Below, one piece after another: positions 1 through 12,000 of a stretch of DNA of 64,000 nt. The first letter of the stretch is position 1, and each line of letters starts with the position of its first letter. Made by a program: the position numbers and the translations under genes. Where the stretch lies: contig JAFFJZ010000001.1 of the NCBI GenBank assembly GCA_018340375.1, positions 11,736,001-11,800,000 of the forward strand, given 5' to 3'. This stretch comes from Gonatopus flavifemur (Eukaryota > Arthropoda > Insecta > Hymenoptera > Dryinidae). The notes under the pieces are model-generated. The model saw only the letters and a program-made list of their open reading frames with translations, ran no database searches and was not told the DNA's origin.

Positions 1-3000
1 TTGATTGCTACTTCAGCGAATAGCTTACCCCAATCAGCGATCACTATCAACGTCAATGGTATGCCAATTAGAGCAAAAAGAATGCAGAATATTCTTCCCG
101 TTGTTGTCGAAGGTACCACATTTCCATATCCTAAAAAAAAATCAACATCAATTAGAATTTCTCTTGCTTTCCCTCCCAGATAACACACGAACAATTCTTT
201 TTCAAGAGCAAGAATAGAACTCTTCAAGAACTCTTTTCGAACTAATGAATTCATATAGAACTCTGAAGGAGTTCAATCTGTCGGACATTAACAAGTTCTT
301 TGAGAGTATTCAAACAATACTTCTTATATTCTCAAAGAGCTTGTTAATGTCCGACAGATTAAACTTCTCCAGAGCTCTATATGAATTCATTAGTTCGAAA
401 AGAATTCTTGAAGAGTTCTATTCTTGCTCTTGAAAAAGAATTCTCCGTGTATTATCTGGGCTTCTGAAAATCCATGTGAATCTTTATGACAGATTTTGAA
501 TTGTTAGGAACAATTGTTAATTTGAGAGATGTTCGCTCTAAATATTCAATCATGTGATACTCCTAACATGTGTCTTAGTTGAATTTGTGGAACATGAATT
601 TGAGAATCTTGTTGTAGCCCTAGTAAGAATTTTACCAGAAACGGACTGGACTCGTATCCGCATCTAACGGAATTCAATGTATTTTTCGCAAAGCATACCC
701 ATGTAACGCAGAATATTCTGAAAATATTCTCACAACATCCATAAAATGTACTTGATCGAATATTCTCACAAAAAGCGTAGAAGATTCGTAAATATTCATA
801 GAAGATTCTTAGAACATTTGAATGAGACTGTTTCGAATATTCTGGGAACGTTCGTACAATATGCGTACAAAGTTTGCAGGGAGATTGATGAGCAGCGCAT
901 GCGCCACTATGGTGATGACATGGATTTAGCAATAGCGGATGATATTGTTGACAGGCTACAGACCCTTGGATAATATATTATTTTAATTTGTATTTGAGGA
1001 ATAATAAATTCATGAAAGGTACATTTTAATATCGCAAATGCCCTCTGTGTGCCATGTGTAAAGAATAATCCCCAAAAGTGTAATACAATATCATGAAATG
1101 CCGTATATATTATGATTACCTGTTGCGATCATCAGTACCCGAAGAGAACATGAAGCTTCAGCGAACATTCAAATTAGATTCGTATAGATCGGATCGAAGG
1201 TTCATGAAAGCTAACTTTTAGATTCACAAACGTTTGTCAAAGATACTACGAACGTTGAAATGTCCGCCTCAAAATACTTTCAGGAAACATAGATGGAACG
1301 TTCATTGAAGGTTCATCGAAGGTTTGACGAAGCTTTACAAAAATATCTATACTTAGATTGATTTATAATAATTAATGTTTATTAAATAATTTATTCTGCA
1401 TATAAATTGATTGAAATTAATGTAAGTATAGATATTTTTGTGAAGCTTCGTCAAACCTTCGATGAACCTTCAATGAACGTTCCATCTATGTTTCTTAAAC
1501 GTATTTCGAGTAAGGGTGCACGAGACTCGAGACCAGTATCGGTATCGTCTCGATATCGTCTCGACATCACGAGACAATACCAAGACGATACTGTTGTATT
1601 TGGAGTCGAGACGATACCGAGACCGGATATTCGATACTCGAGAATATCGTCGATACTGGGGGTGCATAGAAGCACGAGACTAATATCGGTATCGTTTTGG
1701 AATTGACACGAAATTGAGAATAAAGATCTAATATTCGGACATATCATCAATAGTGTTGATTTTTTTCAATATGGAAATAATAAAAAAGGAGTATTTCAAA
1801 ATGATACATGTGACAAAATTCCTCTTCAAAAAGAGCTGTATATCTCTCTCAAATTATAAGATATGTATATGGTCTTATTTTGAAACTTGTCTGGTGGAAA
1901 AATTTCACTGGGAGTCTCTGAAAATCTCAAAGACTTCCAGTGCAGTTTTTCAGAGGTGTTCATAGTTTTTCAAAGATGTTCATAGATATTCAGAGGAATT
2001 TTCCGTGGTAAACACAGTGTTTCAAAATATCAAGACTGATAGAGAAAATAATTATACCTCAATATTGAATTCCAACTTCAATTGATTGATATTAGTACAA
2101 AAATAATAGATCATTTGAACATTCATTCGGCGGTACACAACACCAGACGGAAATTATGGATAATATTCCAGTAATATCATATGAATATCATCAGTTGTTA
2201 GAACAAATTCAACATACATCTCAAGGAGATACACGGAGAAAAAAATATACTACTTTTTCTCCTTTTGCTTGCTAAACCAGAAACCGGAACGTTTGTGAAA
2301 TGGATTTTTACATAAAAATAAGGGTGATTACAAATCAGTAACCGAATTTTACTATATGCTTTATAAAATTTCACCTTCAGCGTTTAAAACTTCAATCCTA
2401 CCTATGACTTCTTCTACGATATTCGTAATCTCTCGTACTTTTATGTAAAAATTCATATTACAAACATTATATTCCTGTTTCTAGTTCACTAAGAAAGATA
2501 ACAAGAATTCTTATATTTTCGAGCGGCATTTTTATCCGTATACCAGCGTAAAAAACATTTTGTCTGTGAGACTTCTGTGTGCTGAATTTATGGAACAGTC
2601 TACAATTTTCAAGGAATAATCTTCGATAGCGCAATACATAGAGTATTAAATATTATTTCCTGAAAATTTCAGACTGTCCCTGGTGCAAAATATTGAAACG
2701 GATGGAGCGTAAAAACCTTTCAATTTCCGCTTCTTTTGCGCTTAGATACGGTTTCGTTTACCCTTCCGCGTCGCTCCATCCGCTTCATTTTCACCAGGGG
2801 TTTCATATATTCTTTCAGAGAAATCTTACAATAAAATGTTCATTCGAATGATACGCTTGTATCCCCTTAATGAACTCCGATAAAATATTTCTATTGAAGA
2901 ATTCACTTTCAACTTGGAAATTTCTCGAAATTGTATACTATTCTGAAGAAATTTTAGAGTTCCTCGCTGAGATGGAGACCCTACTGCTGAATAAAGTGAT

Positions 3001-6000
3001 TATATACAACCAGGCCTGACGAGAGGGGGAGACTGCCAGGGTGTTTCCCCCCGGCCCCGGAGTTTTCTTCCAACTTAAATGAAACGAAAGATATATGATG
3101 AGGTATATATTTTTGATTCTGAAGTCAAGGAACTTTGTATTATTCCTTTGTGAAAATAAAGTTTTTCAACCCAATTTCAAGAAAATTGGGGCCCGTAAGT
3201 CGCTTCCCCCGGGCCCGGATTTTCTCTCCATGGCCCTGTATACAACTAGGCTTGTGTTCCAAAACTTTACTCCTGTACTCTGAATTATCGGTTTTCTATG
3301 TCTTTCTGAGCAACTGAACAAAGCTGTGCTGTTCATTTGACCAGCTGATACTGCTACACTGATATTCAGAGTATAATGGTGGAGTATTGTTACTTTCATA
3401 AGTTACGATACTCGCATCTGATAGTATTTCTCGATACCGAGACGAGACTTTCAAAGTATCGTCGAGAATCTCGTCTCGTGCACCCCTAATTTCGAGGCGG
3501 ACATTTCAACGTTCGTAGGACATTTGTCAAACGTTTGTGAATCTAAAAGTTAGCTCTAATGAACCTTCGGCCCGATCTATACACATCTGATCTAAACGTT
3601 CGCTGAAGCTTCATGTTCTCTTCGGGTATCTCATCCATCCCTGGTGAAAATGAAGCATATACACGAAGCGCAAAGGAAGCGCATACGAAGCGAAAAATGC
3701 TTCAATTCCCTCTTCGTGAAGCGCGTGATGCCCGCTTGCTGTAAAATGATGAAATAATACCTTCCATATACGCTTCCATCATCTCTCGATCCCGTTTCAC
3801 ACACGCTTCATGTGTTGTAATAGTAAGTTACATTAAGCGTATGCGAATCATACTTATTCTGACGTCGAAAAATCTTTTCAAGCAATGTATCACAACAACG
3901 ATTTATGGCTCAGTGGATAACATCCTCGTCCACTATGATGGAATTCATTGGTTCGATTCTGGCTATCGTGTACGATTTTTTTATTTAGGTTCCATGAATT
4001 TTATACGCTTCCTTCGCTTCAATTCTCTCTTCAGATACTCTTTGTATCCCTCCCATCCAAGCTCCGTATACTTTTCATTCACGTTTTGGTTACCCTCCAA
4101 CATACGCTTTGTTTACACTTCTTTCCCGCTTCCATTTTCACCAAGGATCCATGCGAATCCATATTAATGCTAACAATTCATGATTACAGATGTTTAATAA
4201 TCAGAAAAATTGATTGTGAAGTAGTTTCCGGTGACATGCAGAGTTTATATTGACAGGAACTTTTCTTTTCACAGCATTTTTTTCTAATATTCCCATAATA
4301 TTCATGGCATCATATTCTAAGAATATTTCAAACATTCTGAGAATGTGCGTAGAATATATTCGCACGTAATGAGAATCTCCATAGAAGATTCGAAAATCCT
4401 CAACGTATATTCTTAGAACATTCTCAGAATGTACGTGTACTACCTGGGTATCATAATCCATTAGATGTGGACAGGATCAATTCCATTCGTTTATCCTCTG
4501 TAAAAATTATTCATTGGGAAATTTCATTTTTTTCACGGGAATTCATTGACTACAAAATGAATTTACTGCAAATTTTCCAGTTCCAAGGCGCAGTAAATTT
4601 TCAATTTGTTTTACAGTGTGATAGAATTTCGACCAGGGAATTGGAAGTTTCATAATTGATCGTTTTACAAGTTGTAGAATTTTAAAACAGGCTTTCTTTG
4701 CCGAGAAAAAAATTAAATGGATTGATCGATCGAGATTCGTTGAGAATCAAGAATTTTCCACTAACCAATAGTAGTGAGTATGGTGCTGGCAAAAAATATT
4801 GCCTGTAACGAACTCCACTTCTCTGTTGCGATTCGAAGTTCTATTATTCCTGGATCTATTTGATCAATCGTCTCTTTCGTCAAATCGACTGGGAGACCAG
4901 CTTTCACAGCTTCTTGAAAAACCTCTTCGTAATTGGATAATTTAACGCTCACCTGTTGAATCATCATTCATGTGTTAGCATTAGTGTAATTTGAAAAATC
5001 AAGTGGCATATATACCGAACAAATACTTATTAATGTACTGAAAAAAAAGATTCTTTTCACAACAATCTTGATAACCATTTGTCATTGAAGATTAGTTGCT
5101 TCAGCGAAGATTCGCTGTGCGGTCTTCCGCGACTTGAAAAATTGAATAAATTCAACCCGAAATCAGATTAACTTCATTAAGACTTTACAGGTATTCCAAT
5201 TTCAATCTATTTCTATCTGCTTGAGACCGTAAGTAATAAGACCTTATCCACGCTAGGAGTACCACACTTTAACTATTCTGGTAAAAAAACCGGATGAGAA
5301 CCTAAATCAAGCCCAGATAGACCGTATCTGCGTGTAGCAGTGGATGTAGTATTCAGTGATGCTAATTCTCAAAAGGATCGATTCTTTTTTATAAAGAAAT
5401 ATCACATTTTTGTCAATTTTTGATACAGATCTATAAGAAGTAAATACTTTTTCTATAAAAAAAGAATCAATTCAGTTCAAGAATCGGCATCACTAATTAG
5501 TAGTGGATGCAGATTTTGCAGCGGTTCTTTATCCAGTTCTGTCTAGATCGTATCCAAGTTTTGGGACCTCATATTGTGGAGAATTCCGGATGAAACTCGG
5601 ACAATAACCAGTCCTAAAGCCCGGACGATATCTATACAGGGTGTCTCAGAAAACACCACTGGCCTTTCACACGGAGAGAAATTTGATGGTTGAAAGTGAT
5701 AAAATACGTAGGTAATATCATCATCAAAATTGGTAAACTGAAATTATTGGGAACAGCTTGGAAATAAAATTATCGCGATGGTAAACTTCACTTTCTCAAA
5801 AATTTCAAAATTTCTTCAGAAAAACTAACTAATATTGATGATTCCAGGCAGTGCTACTACTTTTTACCATCAGCGATCGTGATGTTTCTTTACACCTTAT
5901 TCCAAGATTCTCGCAAGCAAGAGCTCTGAAAATCGAAGGAAAGACAATAATTTTCACCATCAATGATGGTAACATCATTCACTAAAATGAAAAAAAAAAA

Positions 6001-9000
6001 TTACTTGCAAAAACATATTTCCAGGCACATTTGTTAAGTTCATGTTGTCCAACCTTCGAGTTATTACCACCATATTTGCTGATTGCAATCATGTTATTTT
6101 TAATACATTCTTGAGTACAGTTTACATTGAAAAATCCTAATTACGCGGAGGGGATTTGAACTTAAGAATAATGTACTCATATCTATTAGGTGTACAAATA
6201 AGTTTCCGCGGTTTGTCAAAAGATGGCCCCACCAGAAGGTTATGGAGAAATTGTCAGATGTAAAACGTAATATCCCAAGTTTAGTCATCTGGCAACACCA
6301 TAACCTTAAAGTACTAGTGATTCCGTATCAGCATCACGTAATTTTTTTCGTGCAAAAATGTCAAGTTTTATTCCGAATAAGCATCATTTGCGGGAACTTT
6401 TGATTTACTTCTTTAATGTGAAAAAATCTGCAGCTGAGGCGCATCGATTGCTTCTAGAAGCATATGGTGAAGCTGCTTTAAGTGAGAGAAGTTGTCAGGA
6501 ATGGTTTCAAAAGTTTAAGAACGGTGAGTTTGACGTTAAAGACAAAGAACGCAGTGGAAGGCCGAAAGTGTACGAAGACATGGAATTAGAAGTACTATTG
6601 GAGGAAGATTCGTCCCAAACGCAAAAAGAACTTGCACTTACTCTACAAGTGACTCAACAAGCAATTTCACATCATTTCAAATCGTTAGGAATGATTCAAA
6701 AACAAGGAAATTGGGTTCCATATGAACTAAAGCCGAGAGACGTTGAACGCCGATTATGCATGAGTGAAATGCTGCTTGCCAGGAATAAAAAAAAGAGTTT
6801 TTTGCATCGTATAGTCACTGGTGACGAAAAATGGATTCACTACGATAATCCAAAGAAGAGAAAGTCATGGGTTAAGCCCGGCGAACCATCAACATCGACA
6901 GCTAAGCCGAATATTCATGGAAAAAAACTCATGCTGTGTATTTGGTGGGATCAGCTTGGTGTCGTGTATTATGAATTGCTGAAACCAAGCGAAACCATTA
7001 CTGGAGCTCTCTACCGAACACAATTGATGAGATTGAGTCGGGCACTTAAGGAAAAACGCGCCCATTACTACTCCAGACACGACAAAATTATTCTTTTACA
7101 CGATAATGCTCGTCCACATGTTGCGGCGCCGGTAAAAACATACTTGGAAACACTCAACTGGGAAGTTTTACCCCACCCGCCGTATTCACCAGACTTAGCC
7201 CCTTCTGATTATCACCTGTTCCGGTCGATGGCACATGGTCTGTCTGAGCAGCGCTTCACACCATATGAAGACACCAAAAATTGGGTAGATTTGTGGATAG
7301 CGTCAAAAGATGAAGAGTTTTTTCGACGGGGTATCCGAATGTTGCCAGAAAGATGGGGAAAAGTAGTGGCAAATGATGGAAAATACTTTGAATAAAACGT
7401 AATGTACTTTTCCTTTACAATAAATTCATAATTTTTTATAAAAAACCGCGGAAACTTATTTGTACATCTAATACCTATAAACCTTACAATTAAAGCCGCT
7501 TTGCTACGCTCGCGCTTATGAATTCGCTGTTTTGAAGTTTCATTGTAAGACTAAACGAGGGAACCTAAACTGGACAACTTGTTGCGTGCGATAATTGTGG
7601 GCGAATCTCAAGCGCTGTTGGAAAATATTACCATCAGCGCTTGTATTATACCGACACGTCATTGGCAGTAAATGCTATTAGTGGCTTTCAAAATTCAGAA
7701 TAGTTGTTCAAACAAAGTCTATGATTGTCAAGTGGTGATAATTTTCATTAGAAAAGGTGTTCATTTCGTTTGTTCATAGTTGTTATTACTGAAATATATT
7801 TTCTCACGCTGAATCTTCATTTTTACCATCGTAGCTGACGATTATTTAAGGATGTATTACACCTATTTTTAAAATGATGAGATACTCACGAAAATTTGCG
7901 AAACGATTCTTGATGATCAAACAAATACTCCTGTATAATTTCGAATCGATTCAGAGCTTCCTTCGAAAGTTACATCAAAGTTAAAATCCATTAATTCATA
8001 GATTGAAGATTGAAACCATATATAAATGAAGATGAATAAAGAAATATCTTCCTCAATATTCATGCAAACATTCGGATCAGAGTCATTCGAACTTATCTTC
8101 AGTAGTTTTATTGTGCCATGGATCATATTTTGAATCACGGGGCATCAGCCCGTATTCAATGTATTATTTTCAAAATCTACCAGGTGTGTAAGTATGAAAC
8201 CGGAATTCGCCCATAGGTGGCACTAGATGTCGATGCAGTTGCCGACACATCACGTCAGCGGTGTCTTGTTATTGTATTGATATCCGACAAAGATTTCCAA
8301 CTCACAATAACACGAGTTTCATTCAGTAGCATTAGTTTATTCGAGATAAACATGTCGAGTTTGGTGCCAACAAATTACAATTTGCGGAGAGCACTACTTT
8401 TCTGTTTTCATCTGAAGAAAACCGCAGCCGAATTGCATCGAATGCTTGTGGAGGCATTTGGTGAGCATGCTCTCGGTAAAACACAGTGTTTCGAGTGGTT
8501 CAAACGGTTCAAAAGTGGCGATTTTGACGTCAGGAACGAAGAACGTGGAAGACCACCGAAAAAGTTTGAAGACGCTGACCTGCAAGCCTTGTTGGACGAA
8601 GACGACGCTCAAACACAACAACAACTGGCGGATCAGTTAAAGGTGACCCGAGAAGCCATCTCCCTTCGGTTGAAAGCCATGGGAAAGATACAAAAGGTGG
8701 GGAAATGGGTTCCACATGACCTCAACGAAAGACAGCAGGAAAACCGCAAAATATCATGCGAAATGCTGCTCACCAGGTTCCAAAAAAAGTCATTTCCCCA
8801 TCGAATTGTGACTGGCGATGAAAAGTGGATATATTTCGAGAAACCTAAGCGCAAAAAGTCATGGGTTACTCCGGGTGAACCATCAACATCGATGGCAAGA
8901 CCAAACCACTACGGACGAAAGACAATGCTGTGTGTTTGGTGGGATCAGAAGGGCGTAATCTACTACGAGCTGCTGAAACCTGGGGAAACTGTCAATACTC

Positions 9001-12000
9001 AACGCTACCGACAACAAATGATCGATTTGGATCGAGTTTTGCGTGAAAAACGACCAGAATACCAACAAAGACGACACAAGGTGATTTTGCTGCATGACAA
9101 TGCACCAGCACACAAAGCAAAACAGGTCCAGGAAACGATAGAGTCGTTCCGTTGGGAGATTATTCAGCACGCGCCTTACTCACCGAACCTTGCCCCATCC
9201 GATTACTAGTTGTTTGCATCGATGGGACACGCACTTGCTGAGCAGCGCTTTACTTCTTACGAAGATTTACGAAAATGGCTCGATGACTGGTTTGCCTCAA
9301 AAGAGCAACAGTTCTTTTGGCGCGGAATCCACAAATTGCCAGAAAGATGGAAAAAATCTATAGATAGCGACGGACAATACTTTGAATAAGTTACTTTGTA
9401 TCATATCATTACAATAAACGTGTTTTTTCTGTACAAAAATTCCGGTTTCATACTTACACACCTGGTAATTCATGCACATATGCACTTAGGTTACAAATTA
9501 CTGTCAATATTTTCCAATAATACTAGTTTACGACAAAAAATAGTAATTTTCACAATCAAATTTTTCTCCGTGCACCAGCGTATTCCTGAGAGGAAACTAA
9601 AAAACTTTTCCATTCACCATTTTTTGATCTGAGGTCTAATTGATTTACCTCAAACAATCAAATAGAAACTACATAAGTCTACTCATTGATCATTGGAGTA
9701 GCCGATTTACTTGCAACCTGAGTGGTTACCTTATCTTTTTTATAACTCTGAAACTGATCCTCGGATCAAAAAATGGTAAATGGAAAAGTTGCTTATATAT
9801 GCATTAGGGTGGTTTTTATTTTACATATAAATAGTTATATATAAATATTTTAAACAGGCGTTTCAAAACGCCGTGAGGGCCCCCCCAAATCTCTTTGGAA
9901 AATTATGTAAAAAATATTGTAGCACTCCTTCATGATGTAGAACAAAATCAGAGGGTGGGCCGTACAGAAAACATGTTTGTTGACAACAAAAAAATCAAAA
10001 AACACTTTTTATATATAAAATAAGAACCACCCTAATGTGCATACATTCTTTTCATGTTTTAATCCGGATTTTCATTCGAGTTAAATTAGGTTTCTTTACC
10101 AGAGTTCACAGAACCATGTTTAACTAGGAGCCATCCATAGAATTGGGGGTCAAAGTTCACAATATGTGAAATAAATTCGAGGCAAACTGTGATGTTTGGA
10201 TTTCCTACAGTTAACCTTCAGCTTACAAAGTTAAAATTCACCTATTTTTTCGCACACAAAATTTAACATAAACTTGCATTTTTTCACTAATTAGTAAAGT
10301 GATACTAACCCACCAGTTCATACTGAAGTTACCCCCTTCAAAGATCCCAACAAACACAACTGCAGGTGTTTCAAGGGGCCAGTAATGGCTCTTCATTGGC
10401 ATTGTAGGGCCATCCGCGGCCCATTGAAGAGCCAACAATGATTGTTTGTCGGAATGTAGGCGTTGAAACGCATACTCTCTTTTCAAACCCCGCATGTTTC
10501 AAATACTTACGGGGTTACGCTAACCTATGTTTGTAGACTGAAGGTCAAGTATGGTATCCGGAAGTGCTCAATTCGATATCTTATATAAAATTTCTATAAA
10601 GTTTTTATCATTATTTTGTTAAATTAGATATAAACTCAACAAAGTTTCTATAAAGAGTATCGCCCATCGCTAGAATAAGTCTGGTTTTCAAGTCGAGCCT
10701 ATTCAAAGGAATTACCTACGTAGTTTTCTACATGAATTTCTCTAATCAGAACAGATCTTTGGCAGTCGTTCAAGGGGTAACATCACCTTGTGTCCCCGAC
10801 ATTTTTTGCCATTTTCTAAGACTCACCACAAAAGATAGGAACATTTTTGACATATGGGGTTTTGTGCATATGACAGTACTAATCATTGAGTACCAGAAAC
10901 ACATTTCATCATATTTCTGCAATACAAAATGGCGGCATATCAGCACATTCAAAATAAGTCTGTTAATTTACATGGGCTTACCGCTACAGATCACAATTAT
11001 AAATGTAGGAATAGAAAACTGAGAGTTCCTCAAAGTATAGTACAAAATCTAGCGAACAACGTAGGATTTTTCCAAAAAACTGATTTTATAGAAAATGGCG
11101 TTGGTTTGAATGTTTTTCGATTTTTTCTTTGTGTTGTATTCAATTTATCGCAAAGATCGTACGAAGTTCGCTAGATTTTGTACTATATTTTGAGGAACTT
11201 TTCCCCATACAGCACCGGAAGGTTTCCTGAACGTTCAGAAGACGTGCTTGATTTCACAGAGAATGTGCAAATAACGTCTCAGGATGTTCTAAAAATGTCG
11301 CATGTATGTCCCAGGGACATGCAAATGTCTCGGTTAGTTCTGTCCCCGTGTGACTTTGTGGTTTTTCAAGGTTGGTTTTCATGAAAGTACGTTTAGAAGA
11401 CATGATGAGAACGTCTGGTAGTAGATCAAAAGAACGTGCTTAGAACGTATTCAAGGATATCAAATGGGAAGGTACTCTAAACGTTTGTAAAACTTGCTTC
11501 AGCAGGACCAAAACACGCAAAACCAAGAGCCTGTTTTCAAAACGTTCAAAGAACTTTCTGTGCTGTCTGGGTCGTTTTTCTGCTCTACATTCATAATCGC
11601 GACCTGTAGCGGTACGTCCATGTAAATATCGCAGACTCATTTTGAATGTGTTGGTATGCCGCTATTTTATGATGTAAAAATATGATAAAATATGTTTCTG
11701 GTACTCAAAGACTAGTACTTTCATATGCACGAAACACCATATTCCAAAAATGTTTCTATCGTTTGTGGTAAGTTTCAGAAAATGGCAAAAAATTTCGTGG
11801 ACACAAGGTTACATTACCCCTCAACGAAATCGTGATTACATGAGCATAATTAACCCTCAGTTACCCCATGGAGGTCTTCTAAGGGGAACAAAAGATTTTC
11901 GAAAATCTGATCTTTCGTTCACGGGGTTGAAGAGGTACGATCACCATGGAAAAAGACCATGGATGGCTTCATTTAATTCACTCCAAAGCACAACGAAAGG

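Larger units (their letters stand above)
1138..3626. mobile_element. Foldback element with CCCGAAGAGAACATG ends, interrupted by a hAT element
   Basis: The ends CCCGAAGAGAACATGAAGCT and its inverted counterpart at 3607-3626 are flanked by TA on both sides (1136-1137, 3627-3628). The left arm (ACGAACGTTGAAATGTCCGCCTC near 1250) pairs with the right arm at 3495-3520. Removing the inserted element 1511-3488 and its 8-bp duplication leaves 503 bp, close to the 470-bp relative at 13507-13976. No coding frame. Confidence 0.85.
5670..9572. mobile_element. Old CACGGAGA-ended element hosting both mariners
   Basis: CACGGAGAGAAATTTGATGG at the left and, inverted at the right, CACGGAGAAAAATTTGATTG, with CA on both outer sides (5668-5669, 9573-9574). 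Subtracting the two 1286-bp mariners and their TA duplications leaves 1327 bp of host element with no recognisable coding frame. The same CACGGAGA end occurs at 16639-16993. The pairing beyond the first ~20 bases is weak, so confidence is moderate. Confidence 0.55.

Noticed and set aside
3900..3975. Functional tRNA gene
   Set aside because: A and B boxes are good, but the acceptor and TPsiC stems pair poorly and the segment lies inside a mobile element.
8217..8351. Longer N-terminus for mariner 2 from a GTG at 8217
   Set aside because: Non-ATG start, and the extra 45 codons have no match in mariner transposases; ATG 8352 gives the family's 345-codon length.
9177..9209. Loss of the third catalytic aspartate in mariner 2 (YSPN)
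   Set aside because: Counting 34 residues from the second aspartate puts the catalytic residue in APSD, which is intact; YSPN is a different position.
11031..11201. Transposase gene inside the 10762-11835 palindrome
   Set aside because: All frames are short and the segment is itself a palindrome.
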